Positions 8,279-18,108 of a stretch of DNA of 64,000 nucleotides are shown here, piece by piece. The stretch is from Akkermansia sp. (GTDB taxonomy: Bacteria; Verrucomicrobiota; Verrucomicrobiia; Verrucomicrobiales; Akkermansiaceae): positions 27,786-91,785 of the forward strand of contig JAUNER010000008.1 in NCBI GenBank assembly GCA_030525455.1, in the 5' to 3' direction. Numbering within the stretch: position 1 is the first letter of the stretch; every line of letters begins with the position of its first letter. The notes beneath the pieces are model-generated. The model did no database searches, was not told where the DNA came from, and worked only from the letters and a program-made list of their open reading frames with translations. The position numbers were made by a program, and so were the translations under genes.

Positions 8279-10798
8279 TTACTGCTCACTAGGCTTTACT
8301 ACGGCAATGGTTCGTGGGTTGGCAGGGTTAAGCACTTGCTTAATAAATAAGTTCATTTGCTCTAACGACACCTGCTTAATCAACTCTGTTTGGCGATGGA
8401 TATTGTTCTCCGGTAATCCAAATAACACATCCAATGCTTGCATCTGACAAATATGTGCATTCGATTGCATGGACAGCAAACGAGCCGACAGAGTCGCCGC
8501 ACGGCACCTCTCCAACTCTGCCGCAGTCATCCCATGCTCATAAACGCGATTTAAGGTTTGTTCTAATTTTTCAATAGCTTCACTTAATTGAGCAGATGAA
8601 GTACCAAAGTAGAAATAAATATTACCGGCATCCACCCCAACAAAAACAGATGAACTGGCATAGTAAGCAAGCCCCGATTCTTCTCTAATAGCAGTAAAAA
8701 TAGGTCCTGCCATATCACTGCACCAACCATGGAAAAGATACAGCTCTGCCAGTGCAGGCGAGTCTACCTGAATACCGGGCAAACATAACACATACACAGC
8801 TTGTTGCTTGTCTAGATACTTTGTAATCTCGGCCGATTGCTGAATGGGTGTAGGTACAAACTCAGGTGATTCGCCTACTTTTAATGTGCCTAGATTCCGC
8901 TCTAGTGTCTCCCAAATTTCATCCGGCTCTACATCCCCGGCTATGCTTAAAACGCCATTTGAGGCACATACGATTCTCTCAAACTGGGCTTTTACATCGG
9001 CAACAGATAAATGAGACAAACTTTCCGGTGTACCGGCAGGGCTATTACCGTAAGAAACATTCCCATAAGCGGCCTTTCTAACGCATCTAAAAGCAAGGGC
9101 ACATGGGTCTTCCAATTCCTCTTCAACAGCAGAAATGAAAGAAGCCTGTTCTTTGGCGAAAGCTTCCTCTGGGAAGGTCGGATTTTGTACCACATCTGCC
9201 AGTAATTCCACCCCTACGGCTAAATCCTCTGCCGCAACTCTACAGGCTATGCTTATAGAATTATTCCCCGTAGAGCTGGTTATCATGCCTCCTAAATCTT
9301 CAATTTCTCTGGCAATCTCTGAAGCCGTACGCGTCTTTGTGCTTTTTAACAAGCACTCAGACATAAGGTCTGTAACACCGGCTATTTCTTCCGTTTCTGT
9401 CGGACACCCTGCTTTGAAGACCATGCTCAAGTAAGCTAAAGGAACCCTCTTATCTTGACAAATAACAACGGGCAATCCATTACTTAGGCTTCGATAATAC
9501 GTTTGAATACCCTGAGTGGCTGTTTGTAATTCCTCTTGGCTTTCATTACTACCGATGGGGTCTAAACTCACTTCGGTAATCACAGATGAAGCAAGCCAAG
9601 TTTCGCACACACGATGCAAATCAGCTACGGTCACTTGTTCGATGGCTTCTTGCCATTCTTGTGCCCGCTCCAAATTTCGCCAATTAAACCAATCAGCACC
9701 CATATCTGAAGCCAAGCCGGATACAGAGCTTCTCCGTCTCAATCGCGACATTTTTGTCTGTTTACATACGCGTTTTAAGTCGGCACTAAAATCTGCTGTC
9801 ACCAAGTTCTTTATTTCCTGAAGTATCAAGTCTCTTACTTCATCGCGTTGCTCACGCTCCACATCAGCAAAAATAACAAAAGCACCTTCGTCTTTCTCTG
9901 ATTGCAGAACCGATACATCTATTGAATAGACTAAGCCAAGTTCATCATGAAACTTCTCATACAATCTAGCCGAACGCCCTCCACCCAAAATACTTGATAG
10001 TAATGAAATAGCCACAGAATCATCATGGCTAATCACCGGAAGTCGCCATGCCAATGCCAATTTTGAACATGGTAGAGACATTTCTTTTCTAGCTACTCGC
10101 TTACCATATTGCTTAGGTTCCGCCGGAAAATTCCCAGACATTAATGGCTGTGGTCGCAGATTCTTCACCAGTGACTCTAATCGCATTAACACATCTTGGG
10201 AATTTACAGCTCCGGCTATAACTAAAGTTACATTATTGGGCACATACCGCTCTGCATGATACCGAAGTACATCTTCGCGTGTGAGCTGAGAAAACGAATG
10301 AGGTAGCCCCAGCACCGGCCAGCGACGAGGATGCTTTTTATAGAGAGTCTGCATGAGTAGTTGGTACCCCACAGAGTCCGGTTCATCATCATACATGGCC
10401 ATTTCTCGACGTACTACTTCCATTTCCCTTTCTATCTCATCTGCCGGGAAACTGGGCAAAAAGACTAATTCCGTTAGCAATTCTAGAAATGTTTGCCACG
10501 ATTCTGATGGCCCGTCTATATAATAAACAGTTCTATTCGTACTGGTATAGGCATTCCAATGTCCACCTCGTTCCTGAACTATATTGGCAAGTTCCTGTGC
10601 AGAATAATTTTCCGTCCCTTTAAAGACTAAATGCTCCAAAAAATGAGAAATCCCGCTTCCCATCAAATGCCCCTCATTCATTGAACCTGTACCTACCCAA
10701 TACTGAAGTGATACCACCGGGTAAGCATGGTCCTCTTGAATCAGTACCGTCAAACCATTCCCAAATCGATGAACTAAAGGGGCTAGAGTCGATGTCAT
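8279..10798 (-). CDS. M16-family zinc metallopeptidase, fused active and inactive halves
   Basis: An 839-residue insulinase-like protein containing two tandem M16 modules. The first holds the inverted zinc motif HFLEH (H52, E55, H56), with the downstream glutamates in the EIEREMEVVRREM region. The second module begins around residue 435 (LPVVICQDKRVPLAYLSMVF) and lacks HxxEH, as expected for the non-catalytic half. Such proteins form a closed chamber that degrades peptides. No signal peptide is evident, so the location is unclear. It lies 70 bases downstream of an ABC permease gene on the same strand and could be read from that operon. Confidence 0.9.
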   Translation of the reverse strand: MTSTLAPLVHRFGNGLTVLIQEDHAYPVVSLQYWVGTGSMNEGHLMGSGISHFLEHLVFKGTENYSAQELANIVQERGGHWNAYTSTNRTVYYIDGPSESWQTFLELLTELVFLPSFPADEIEREMEVVRREMAMYDDEPDSVGYQLLMQTLYKKHPRRWPVLGLPHSFSQLTREDVLRYHAERYVPNNVTLVIAGAVNSQDVLMRLESLVKNLRPQPLMSGNFPAEPKQYGKRVARKEMSLPCSKLALAWRLPVISHDDSVAISLLSSILGGGRSARLYEKFHDELGLVYSIDVSVLQSEKDEGAFVIFADVEREQRDEVRDLILQEIKNLVTADFSADLKRVCKQTKMSRLRRRSSVSGLASDMGADWFNWRNLERAQEWQEAIEQVTVADLHRVCETWLASSVITEVSLDPIGSNESQEELQTATQGIQTYYRSLSNGLPVVICQDKRVPLAYLSMVFKAGCPTETEEIAGVTDLMSECLLKSTKTRTASEIAREIEDLGGMITSSTGNNSISIACRVAAEDLAVGVELLADVVQNPTFPEEAFAKEQASFISAVEEELEDPCALAFRCVRKAAYGNVSYGNSPAGTPESLSHLSVADVKAQFERIVCASNGVLSIAGDVEPDEIWETLERNLGTLKVGESPEFVPTPIQQSAEITKYLDKQQAVYVLCLPGIQVDSPALAELYLFHGWCSDMAGPIFTAIREESGLAYYASSSVFVGVDAGNIYFYFGTSSAQLSEAIEKLEQTLNRVYEHGMTAAELERCRAATLSARLLSMQSNAHICQMQALDVLFGLPENNIHRQTELIKQVSLEQMNLFIKQVLNPANPRTIAVVKPSEQ

Positions 10799-10868
10799 TT
10801 TTCAAGAGTGCATCAACCGAATTCTTAGAGCAAGCCCCTACTTAGTCCTCACCGCTAATTTCAGCAAA

Positions 10869-12014
10869 TTACTTAAGCACCTTACCTATCGGTCTATAAG
10901 CAGAAAATGCCACCGGTATAGACGACAACAACACACACAACAACAATGATATAGCAAGCAACATCAAATCTTGCTCAATATCGGCAAATGTTAGAACGGA
11001 ATTCCCGAGCTTGAAAAATTCACCCAACACTATCTTTTGGCACTGCATAAAAGAGAACACAGCGGCTACAAACGAAGCAGATATCAAAAATATGTTTTCA
11101 AATATGAAGGTAAATACCAGTAAAATAGGTCTTACCCCAAAGCTCTTCATCAGGGTGTACACATATTCATTTTGCCGAAATTCCATCGAGGCCAAGGCTG
11201 TTAGCAATATCCCCACTACACAGGCAATCCCTAAACAAAAGCCGGTTCTACATTCCAGCTGGTTATTCATCAAAATTTCTAGTCTATTTAATAAGCTGAC
11301 GTATGTCTGAACCATCGTCGTACCCTCATCATAATTTGTGATACGAGTTAGCACATCTTCGATGTTTCGTATATTTTCAGCGGTCATTTCTTTCACCCGA
11401 ATAACGTAGCGATAACTCTGAATTTTTGGCACTTCGCCCGTACTAAATGTCCCTTCTGAAACCAACACAACACCTTGCTGAAACATTCGCCCCAGCATGT
11501 GATAATCTGGTAACTTCTTAGCCCGCACACTAAAACTGAAATCCCCAATTTCTAATTGGCAAGGCCCTTCTGTAAGTCGTGAAAATTGTGGGTTAAATAG
11601 CAAAATCGGCTCGGCTGTATCTATGCCTAAGTCTCTTAGAAAATAACATGATTCCATGTTATATTCCATAATCGTCACAAATACATTGCCCACTTTGGCT
11701 CCGGAAACTTGCGGTGATTTCAGCGTTATCACATCACAATCAAACTGCTTGGGCAATTCATGCTGAATCAATCTTTGTTTATCAAAATTCTCCTCGCCCA
11801 CAGAATCATATACCATCACCAAATCTGCACCATTCCGCCGAATTTCCTGATGCAGCATCTTTGCAGATAGCACATAATTCGCCAAAAACGACAAAGCACA
11901 CAGTGACAAAAAAAATGCCACCAACACACGCGACAATGGACTTGCCGGACGTTCTTTCCATCGATGTAAGGTATCTTTAATCAGATACAAGCTTGTTAAA
12001 ATCAATGATTTCAT
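10869..12014 (-). CDS. ABC transporter permease, FtsX/MacB type
   Basis: 381 residues with the FtsX/MacB layout: one N-terminal membrane helix (about 30-49), a large extracytoplasmic domain (about 50-250), then three helices in the C-terminal 130 residues. Such permeases do not import; they act mechanically with an ATPase and a periplasmic fusion protein to export or release lipids, peptides or drugs. The gene overlaps the ATPase gene by 38 bases, and the membrane fusion protein is two genes upstream. This is strong evidence for one complex resembling MacAB or DevBCA. The substrate is unknown. Confidence 0.85.
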   Translation of the reverse strand: MKSLILTSLYLIKDTLHRWKERPASPLSRVLVAFFLSLCALSFLANYVLSAKMLHQEIRRNGADLVMVYDSVGEENFDKQRLIQHELPKQFDCDVITLKSPQVSGAKVGNVFVTIMEYNMESCYFLRDLGIDTAEPILLFNPQFSRLTEGPCQLEIGDFSFSVRAKKLPDYHMLGRMFQQGVVLVSEGTFSTGEVPKIQSYRYVIRVKEMTAENIRNIEDVLTRITNYDEGTTMVQTYVSLLNRLEILMNNQLECRTGFCLGIACVVGILLTALASMEFRQNEYVYTLMKSFGVRPILLVFTFIFENIFLISASFVAAVFSFMQCQKIVLGEFFKLGNSVLTFADIEQDLMLLAISLLLCVLLSSIPVAFSAYRPIGKVLK

Positions 12015-12612
12015 CCGTCAAATCAAACAATCGTGAATCGTGTGTACTCAAAATACAAATTTTATCTTTAGGATATTCCTTAATGAGTTTTTTGATAATC
12101 TCTGTATTCCCATCATCAAGACCGGACGTTGGTTCGTCCAGTAGCAAAATCTCAGAATCTTTCATCATCGTACGAGCCAGTGCCGCACGCTGGGCCTGCC
12201 CCCCGGACAAACTACTTGCTTTTTTGTAGCGTAACTCTTGCAAGCCTAGTTTATCAATGAGTTCATTAGCACGGGGTTTCCATTCTTTGGCAGGGAGTTG
12301 AGCCATTTCAGCACACAACTGTAAATTTCGCTCAACTGTTGCTAAAGGGAGCAGGTTTATCCCCTGAAACATATAACTAACCTCTCTACGACGATACAAG
12401 GCACTGGTAATAGAGTGACCACTAGGTGTTTTTACCACACCTTGTTTGGGCGTCAAATAGCCCGCTAAAATTTTAAGCAAGGTTGTTTTCCCACAGCCGG
12501 AATACCCTTTCAATATAGTAATGCCCGGAGAAAACGTCTGCGTGTAATTTTCAAAAATCCACTGTTTCCCGATATAACTGAAATAAACAGACTCGCAGAC
12601 CAAATTGCTCAT
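11977..12612 (-). CDS. ABC transporter ATP-binding protein, LolD/MacB type
   Basis: A compact 211-residue ATPase. Walker A is GYSGCGKTT (residues 36-44), the signature is LSGGQ, Walker B is ILLLDEPTSGLDDG, and the switch histidine is in LSTHDSRL. It overlaps the fusion protein gene by 4 bases and the permease gene by 38 bases, so translation is probably coupled. It would power the neighbouring FtsX-type permease at the inner membrane. Confidence 0.92.
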   Translation of the reverse strand: MSNLVCESVYFSYIGKQWIFENYTQTFSPGITILKGYSGCGKTTLLKILAGYLTPKQGVVKTPSGHSITSALYRRREVSYMFQGINLLPLATVERNLQLCAEMAQLPAKEWKPRANELIDKLGLQELRYKKASSLSGGQAQRAALARTMMKDSEILLLDEPTSGLDDGNTEIIKKLIKEYPKDKICILSTHDSRLFDLTDEIIDFNKLVSD

Positions 12613-13673
12613 TTTTTCCGCACAATCAATTCTGTTTCGCCATTTACTATAAGCTCATATTCCGGATGCACCTTTTCCAATAGCTCCTGCCATGAACTAC
12701 ACTCACGCCCCTCAGGACGACTGGCTAATTTTAGCTTGTTTAATCGAATCACATCCTCTGCCGGATTATAATATAATTGTGCCGTACAATTTGAGCCAAG
12801 CATCGCATGAGCTCTTTCGTGACTTTCTGCCGGTAATTTAAAGAAATAGGCTAATAAATCCCCACCATTAGAACTATTCTTTTCTACACGCTTAAATGAG
12901 TATTCTCCTCGCAATGTAGAACCATCACTCATTTTTACAACTAGACTAAATGCTTCCGGTGCTAATCGCGTCAAATCCGGATCACCCAGTGAAATTGTCA
13001 AATAATAGGCAGAATCATCACATACCGTCGCTATTAATGCAGAGGCATCTAGAAACATCGACTTACTCCCATCGCTAGGGAATGAAATCTGATACTGAAT
13101 TCGCCCATCAAAAGGCATTTTTAGGATATACTTTTCCTCCTTTCGGCGAAAATCCGACTGTTGCTTTTTACCAAGAATAGCAAGTTCCTTGTTGGCTAGT
13201 TCCAATTTATCCTTTAGGTTCTGAACTGCTTTCTTTCCTGTGTCTTGTTTATATGAAGAATATGATTTCTCTTTTTTTGACAAAGAAGCATAGAATTTTA
13301 CCTCTTCGAGCTGTTTTTCTAATTTTGTTATTTCTTCTTGCTTAGTAACCCTATCACGAAGAATTTTTACTTCCAGCTCATTTCGCTCATTCTCCAACTC
13401 TTCTTTGTTAATGGTCGCAAACAACTCATCTTTTTTTAACCGCCCCGCATTCTGCACCCAGTTTTCTAACACACCATCCGTAGGCATGGTATAGGTGCGT
13501 ATACGTTCCGGCACTATCTTTGCCCTAAACGTCTTAATGAAAGAAGGGCCACCATTATTATTAATGGTGGTTTCTCCAGATTTTCCCATGTCGACAACTT
13601 GAGCAGAGAAAGCCAAAGCTCCACTCAATAAAACGACACAAAAACTAGTATAGAATATACGAGGCATTACCAT
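12609..13673 (-). CDS. Periplasmic membrane fusion protein (HlyD/MacA-like)
   Basis: 354 residues. An N-terminal hydrophobic signal (IFYTSFCVVLLSGALAFSAQ) is followed by a split lipoyl-like domain (MPTDGVLENWVQNAGRLKKD, then LKMPFDGRIQYQ) around a charged coiled coil (about residues 88-180). A beta-barrel region follows. This is the adaptor architecture that links an inner-membrane pump to the outer membrane. It is the second gene of the lipoprotein-adaptor-ATPase-permease operon. No TolC-like gene is nearby. A second ATG (M3) is an alternative start. Confidence 0.85.
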   Translation of the reverse strand: MVMPRIFYTSFCVVLLSGALAFSAQVVDMGKSGETTINNNGGPSFIKTFRAKIVPERIRTYTMPTDGVLENWVQNAGRLKKDELFATINKEELENERNELEVKILRDRVTKQEEITKLEKQLEEVKFYASLSKKEKSYSSYKQDTGKKAVQNLKDKLELANKELAILGKKQQSDFRRKEEKYILKMPFDGRIQYQISFPSDGSKSMFLDASALIATVCDDSAYYLTISLGDPDLTRLAPEAFSLVVKMSDGSTLRGEYSFKRVEKNSSNGGDLLAYFFKLPAESHERAHAMLGSNCTAQLYYNPAEDVIRLNKLKLASRPEGRECSSWQELLEKVHPEYELIVNGETELIVRKK

Positions 13674-13711
13674 GCGGCTACGCTAATCCCGCCATAAATA
13701 AGCAACCTCTT

Positions 13712-14266
13712 TTATAGAGCATTTACGCGATATGTAACTGTACCATCATTGGCAGTCCAAGTCACCTCTTGCACATTGTCTTCATCATCAAAAATGGCAC
13801 CTTTATAATCAATAACCCCCGTAAAAGACCCGGAAGTGGGAACATTTGTATCACCTGTATTGTAATTAATGGTGCCTTTGATCATGCACTCGTCTAAATT
13901 TACCATCACAACGGGTCCCGGAGCCACAAACTGACCGGAATTAACCTTATAGCTAGTCCTCAAGGTTGCCTTTTTCCCGGTACGACGATAAATCGTATGT
14001 GCTTCAACAGAAGCACTATTATCTACGTTTGTCGCATTATTAATCGTGAATTCCGGCAAATCAGAGCCATTACCGACAAGTTTGAAAGTAAGGCCAAATG
14101 AATTTGCATCAGGAGAATCCATCGTAGCTGTTAAATTAAGGACGTGCCCGGTAGGCAAACAACTACCATTAACTTCGGAGTCACCACCGCCACCGCAAGA
14201 AAAAACACCAAAAGAAATCACTGCCAGTGACAAAGGAAAAACGACTTTTTTGTTGAACATATCCAT
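13712..14266 (-). CDS. Putative secreted lipoprotein, first gene of an ABC export operon
   Basis: 184 residues, family not recognised. The N-terminus is a lipoprotein-like signal (VFPLSLAVISFGVFSC) with a cysteine followed by a glycine stretch. The mature part is predicted to be beta-rich with no cofactor motif. It opens the operon downstream of a good promoter and ends 38 bases before the membrane fusion protein. It may be a substrate, an accessory factor or an outer-membrane component of the exporter; which one cannot be decided from sequence. Confidence 0.65.
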   Translation of the reverse strand: MDMFNKKVVFPLSLAVISFGVFSCGGGGDSEVNGSCLPTGHVLNLTATMDSPDANSFGLTFKLVGNGSDLPEFTINNATNVDNSASVEAHTIYRRTGKKATLRTSYKVNSGQFVAPGPVVMVNLDECMIKGTINYNTGDTNVPTSGSFTGVIDYKGAIFDDEDNVQEVTWTANDGTVTYRVNAL

Positions 14267-14291
14267 AAAACAGCAAAAATGATTTTAGGAC

Positions 14292-14319
14292 ATAATAGCT
14301 AAGTATCCCCAAACGTCAA
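14292..14319 (-). promoter_or_regulatory. Promoter of the lipoprotein/ABC operon
   Basis: On the minus strand TTGACG (14314-14319), a 16-base spacer and TATTAT (14292-14297) form a good sigma-70-like promoter. The leader would be about 20 bases long. It shows that the operon can be transcribed independently of the large upstream ABC gene. Confidence 0.65.
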
Positions 14320-14374
14320 CAAAGAAATACGAATAAGCATGGGAAAATAAGGAATTATTGCGTCACGAATCCCT

Positions 14375-17300
14375 TTATTGCTTATTTCCCAATCGATTTT
14401 TTAACACTCGCCCTGTTACATAGAGAGGAACAATGCCCATGCACAACAAAATAAAGTTATTCTTCCATAAGGTTGATATAGTGTCTTTGTTTGCATTAAA
14501 CTCCGCATTATCCGCACTTTCGCCACTAGCCCACGGCCATGGTTGGCGACGTGCCAAGAAAATTTCCGGTCTATCAACGGCTTCCCGACTGACTCGCAAA
14601 ACCTCCGCTGATTCATCAAGCATGACAATTCGGTCGTTAACATAAAATGATTTCACAGAGGGCTTATCTGCACCATGTGCTTCAAGTCTTTCAATTTCCT
14701 TATTATATTCACCATCATCACCACTTTGGGCAGCTCGGCGCACTCGTCTAATCACATTTTTAGCATCGAGATAATCACTCCCCCCTACGGCAGCAATATG
14801 GAGCAATGCCAGCTTTAGCAACTTAAACTCTTGGAATTCACTATTTGACAGATTTTCTATTTCCTTAAGTTCATCGACTCGTTCCTGAATGATTAACCTT
14901 TCCTGCTCCCAGATATTTTTGGTAGCTTGAGCCACAATCATCATTTCAAACGAATATCGTAAAGGACACAATTCCGCCACCAATGGCACTCGTCCTGGTT
15001 TTAAACGGCCATGCTCATCAGCTCTGTGTGCGGACCAAGGGATAAACTGGTTCATTTCATCGAAATGAACAATAGCCCCTGCCAATAATATCTGCGGAAT
15101 GAGCAACAAAGGAACCATATTAAGCGCCGCTCTCTCAGTTTTTGCATACACAGACACCAGTAACGACAAACTTACCCCAATAAATGAAGTTATCGTCATG
15201 ATGCCCAAGTAACTCAAAAACATCTCATGAATTTCCAATATAGCATTCCCAACCCACAAAAATAAAGCAGATTGCACTACTGATAAGCCGGTAAGGACAA
15301 GAGCCTTTGCCAAAATATACCCACTAACAAACACCTTGGCATTGCTTTCTCGCTTCAGTAATGCACTATCTTTAAGCACCTCGCTCGCAGCTCCTGTAAG
15401 CCCAAAAAACATGGCAACTATTACCGCTAGAAATAAATACGATGGAATATGTAACGCCGTGGAAAAGCTATATTCCGGAGAGGATGAAGCACGCAATGTC
15501 AACGATATTAACAAGGCCAAAACCGGACCTTCCAAGAGCATGGTATACAGCCCCATGCGACTGCGAACTCTCCCTAAAAATGTTCTGGTCATCCAGATTC
15601 TAAACAATCGGAATAACTGTAAACCTCCGCGTTTAGGAGGAGCAGTAAATTCTAATTCATGCTCATCACCATAAAGGGTTCTCACATTGTTGGCATTTTG
15701 CCGCTGCCCGAGTACGTTTCTAAATCGGAATCCCTCAAATCTTTCTTGCCAAAGTCTGGGGTGTTGTTTTCTGCGGCGGTCATGCCATAATTGCGGTGCA
15801 TCTAATACCTCAAACACGTAGTCTGCACCACCGGCTATACGAGATTCTTCCGAAACCTCAATCCCCATATCGGCAGCCGCTTTTTTGAAATATCGTAGCA
15901 AGCCTTTCACATTCCCCCAATAGGCCATTTGCCCCCCATGGTCGAGTACCAATACTTTGTCAAATTGATTCAATATCGCTGTACTAGGTCGGTGCATCGT
16001 GGCTATCACCATCTTATCCCTACTCATACTACGAAGTGTCTGCATAACTAACTTCGCATCTGAGGAGGATAGCCCACTTATCGGCTCATCTAGCAAAAAG
16101 ACATCTGCTATACCTGCTAAATCCAACCCTAGATTTAATCGAGTTCGTTCACCATCAGAAATTGTTCGAGCATTTACTTCGCCAACCCGACGAGAAGCAA
16201 TATGCGTAAGCCCTAAAAATTTCAGAATCGCATTGACTCGTCTCATGCGTTCAGAGCGCCCTAACCGGGGACGTCTCACAATAGTTGCCTGTGCAATATG
16301 CTCAGCAACACTCATGCCGGCATCTAATATGTCCTCTCGGGGGATAAAGGCTATATATGGGCGAATTTCTTCTGATTTCGTAGACAATAACTGACCATTG
16401 TAGCGAATGCACCCACGCGTCGGTGACAAATGCCCTGCCAGCATTGCCAGCAATGTACTTTTGCCAGAGCCGCTAGGTCCAAGTATACATACCATTTCGC
16501 CTCGTTTTACAGTTAGGTCAATGTTGTCTACAACTCGTCCTGCTCTCAAAAATTCACGCGTTACCCCTTCTACACTTAAGGTTCGTATAGCATGATATTC
16601 TTCATCTAATACCCCGGCTGAAAAACGACATCTGAGAGCATGATACGCATTTAAATGAATAACATCGCCATCATTAAGAGATACGCGACCTCGTATAATC
16701 TTATCATTTAACCACAGTGGGATGGCCGCTTCTATTACATCTAAATACCCTGAATTTGTGGCACTTGAAAACTCCACTTCTAGCACAACCCCACCCGCCA
16801 AGCCTGGCGTCAATAGCATATCGCCTTTACGAGCTTTTTCTGATAAATTCGTGACTCGTATTTTTCTCGTACCGGGGTCTAGTTGGAATCGTCGCCCAAT
16901 GTCAGACATGGCATTAAGCACTTCTCCTATATCAAACGGCCCCTCTTTATCGATTCTAAATGATGAATAGTATGTAGCTTGTACACTTTCCCCAGGGTAA
17001 ATCCGCTGACCATTTAGCTCAAATTCCACATCCGGACGCAAGACTTCAATTTCACACGATAAGCCCATACTTACTCGCACATCACTGGCTCTAGTACGGA
17101 TGCGACTTATTTGCAAACTGCCATTTTCCAAGTAAATATAACACGACTCAAGCTTTCCGGAACGCTTACAGTTTAGGAAAAATTCAAAATCTTCAAAACT
17201 CAAAATACCGGATGGCAATGCAACCAACTGCCCGTCCGTTAACGGCATCACTCCTCGTGGTGCTAACACACGCCCACGTACAACAAACTCTTTATTCCCA

Positions 17301-17914
17301 TCATTAACTATAAGCACCAATCGCGAACATCGTATAAGACGAAATGACACGCCTTGGTCCACATCCGGAAGGGCTACCTCTCCCCCAATGCCAGCAGAAA
17401 AACTGACACTATACGCAGGTTCCTGAGCTTCGACATCCGGTTGCATAAGTAGCTGCCTAAGCATATCTGCCGTACCGGGCAATTCTAGACCATAGGTAAC
17501 TTGATTAAAAAGTTCGCCAATTAGTTTTTCATCTCCAGTATTAATAAGCAACGACAATACTTCTAACGCTATTGCCATTCGGGCTGTTTCATCTCTGCCG
17601 GATGCCGCAGATGCCAATACGTCGCCTATCGTCAAATTGGCTCGCATGGTTCGTTCAAACCTTGTCGCTAACCACCTATGCTCTACTTCCGGGAATGTAT
17701 AGCGTAATATATCGAGTGCGGCATCCGCATCTTTCGCACTAAGATGCCGCCTTCCACTTAATATCGTCGCAAACAAGTCAACCAATGTCCCAGCATATAC
17801 TTTCAATGAGCCGTCATCCCGTCTTAACCACGGAATGTACCCACCTAGGATTTTTAATAAACTTAACCTCCAATGAATAATTCGTGAAGGAATATCTAAA
17901 AACCTCTGTATCAT
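14375..17914 (-). CDS. Giant ABCG-type transporter with TerB-like and FHA-like N-terminal domains
   Basis: An 1179-residue half-transporter. Residues 35-155 are helical and resemble TerB. Residues 170-440 hold two or three beta-rich, FHA-like modules. The ATPase spans about 455-690: Walker A GPSGSGKST (479-487), a variant signature ISDGERTR (585-592), Walker B DVFLLDEP (604-611) and switch His641. The ABC2-type membrane domain has helices near 794-806, 827-845, 866-893, 904-923 and 931-950. A charged soluble segment (about 955-1150) and a last helix (1154-1173) follow. The order resembles ABCG proteins with regulatory N-terminal domains. Its own promoter faces the DUF6941 gene. The substrate is unknown; phosphothreonine sensing by the FHA-like part is conjecture. 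Confidence 0.8.
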   Translation of the reverse strand: MIQRFLDIPSRIIHWRLSLLKILGGYIPWLRRDDGSLKVYAGTLVDLFATILSGRRHLSAKDADAALDILRYTFPEVEHRWLATRFERTMRANLTIGDVLASAASGRDETARMAIALEVLSLLINTGDEKLIGELFNQVTYGLELPGTADMLRQLLMQPDVEAQEPAYSVSFSAGIGGEVALPDVDQGVSFRLIRCSRLVLIVNDGNKEFVVRGRVLAPRGVMPLTDGQLVALPSGILSFEDFEFFLNCKRSGKLESCYIYLENGSLQISRIRTRASDVRVSMGLSCEIEVLRPDVEFELNGQRIYPGESVQATYYSSFRIDKEGPFDIGEVLNAMSDIGRRFQLDPGTRKIRVTNLSEKARKGDMLLTPGLAGGVVLEVEFSSATNSGYLDVIEAAIPLWLNDKIIRGRVSLNDGDVIHLNAYHALRCRFSAGVLDEEYHAIRTLSVEGVTREFLRAGRVVDNIDLTVKRGEMVCILGPSGSGKSTLLAMLAGHLSPTRGCIRYNGQLLSTKSEEIRPYIAFIPREDILDAGMSVAEHIAQATIVRRPRLGRSERMRRVNAILKFLGLTHIASRRVGEVNARTISDGERTRLNLGLDLAGIADVFLLDEPISGLSSSDAKLVMQTLRSMSRDKMVIATMHRPSTAILNQFDKVLVLDHGGQMAYWGNVKGLLRYFKKAAADMGIEVSEESRIAGGADYVFEVLDAPQLWHDRRRKQHPRLWQERFEGFRFRNVLGQRQNANNVRTLYGDEHELEFTAPPKRGGLQLFRLFRIWMTRTFLGRVRSRMGLYTMLLEGPVLALLISLTLRASSSPEYSFSTALHIPSYLFLAVIVAMFFGLTGAASEVLKDSALLKRESNAKVFVSGYILAKALVLTGLSVVQSALFLWVGNAILEIHEMFLSYLGIMTITSFIGVSLSLLVSVYAKTERAALNMVPLLLIPQILLAGAIVHFDEMNQFIPWSAHRADEHGRLKPGRVPLVAELCPLRYSFEMMIVAQATKNIWEQERLIIQERVDELKEIENLSNSEFQEFKLLKLALLHIAAVGGSDYLDAKNVIRRVRRAAQSGDDGEYNKEIERLEAHGADKPSVKSFYVNDRIVMLDESAEVLRVSREAVDRPEIFLARRQPWPWASGESADNAEFNANKDTISTLWKNNFILLCMGIVPLYVTGRVLKNRLGNKQ

Positions 17915-17938
17915 ACTTACTCTGGAAACTTATCTCTC

Positions 17939-17967
17939 ATTCTACCCCTAATCGACTTCCCCCTCAA
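17939..17967 (-). promoter_or_regulatory. Putative promoter of the giant ABC gene
   Basis: On the minus strand TTGAGG (17962-17967), a 17-base spacer and TAGAAT (17939-17944). The leader before the ATG is about 20 bases. Confidence 0.55.
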
Positions 17968-17987
17968 GTCCAAGTATTCTGTAACGA

Positions 17988-17993
17988 TATAAT
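17988..17993 (+). promoter_or_regulatory. Candidate -10 box for the DUF6941 gene
   Basis: A consensus TATAAT lies in the divergent intergenic region. No convincing -35 box is found at the correct distance. If used, it gives a leader of about 110 bases that contains the hairpin at 18059-18080. Confidence 0.35.
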
Positions 17994-18058
17994 GACAATG
18001 TTTTCACAGCTTATACTTGCAAAGAGATATGAAAAATTATAATTCTTTAACATCACAT

Positions 18059-18080
18059 ACTTCCCATGCGGAAGTTTTTT
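18059..18080 (+). terminator. Terminator-like hairpin in the DUF6941 leader (possible attenuator)
   Basis: ACTTCC (18059-18064) and GGAAGT (18070-18075) form a 6-bp stem followed by six T residues. No plus-strand gene ends upstream, so the element lies in the 5' leader of the gene at 18109. The stem is short, so strength is uncertain. Confidence 0.4.
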
Positions 18081-18108
18081 CATTAATCACATACATCAAA
18101 CATCTGAT

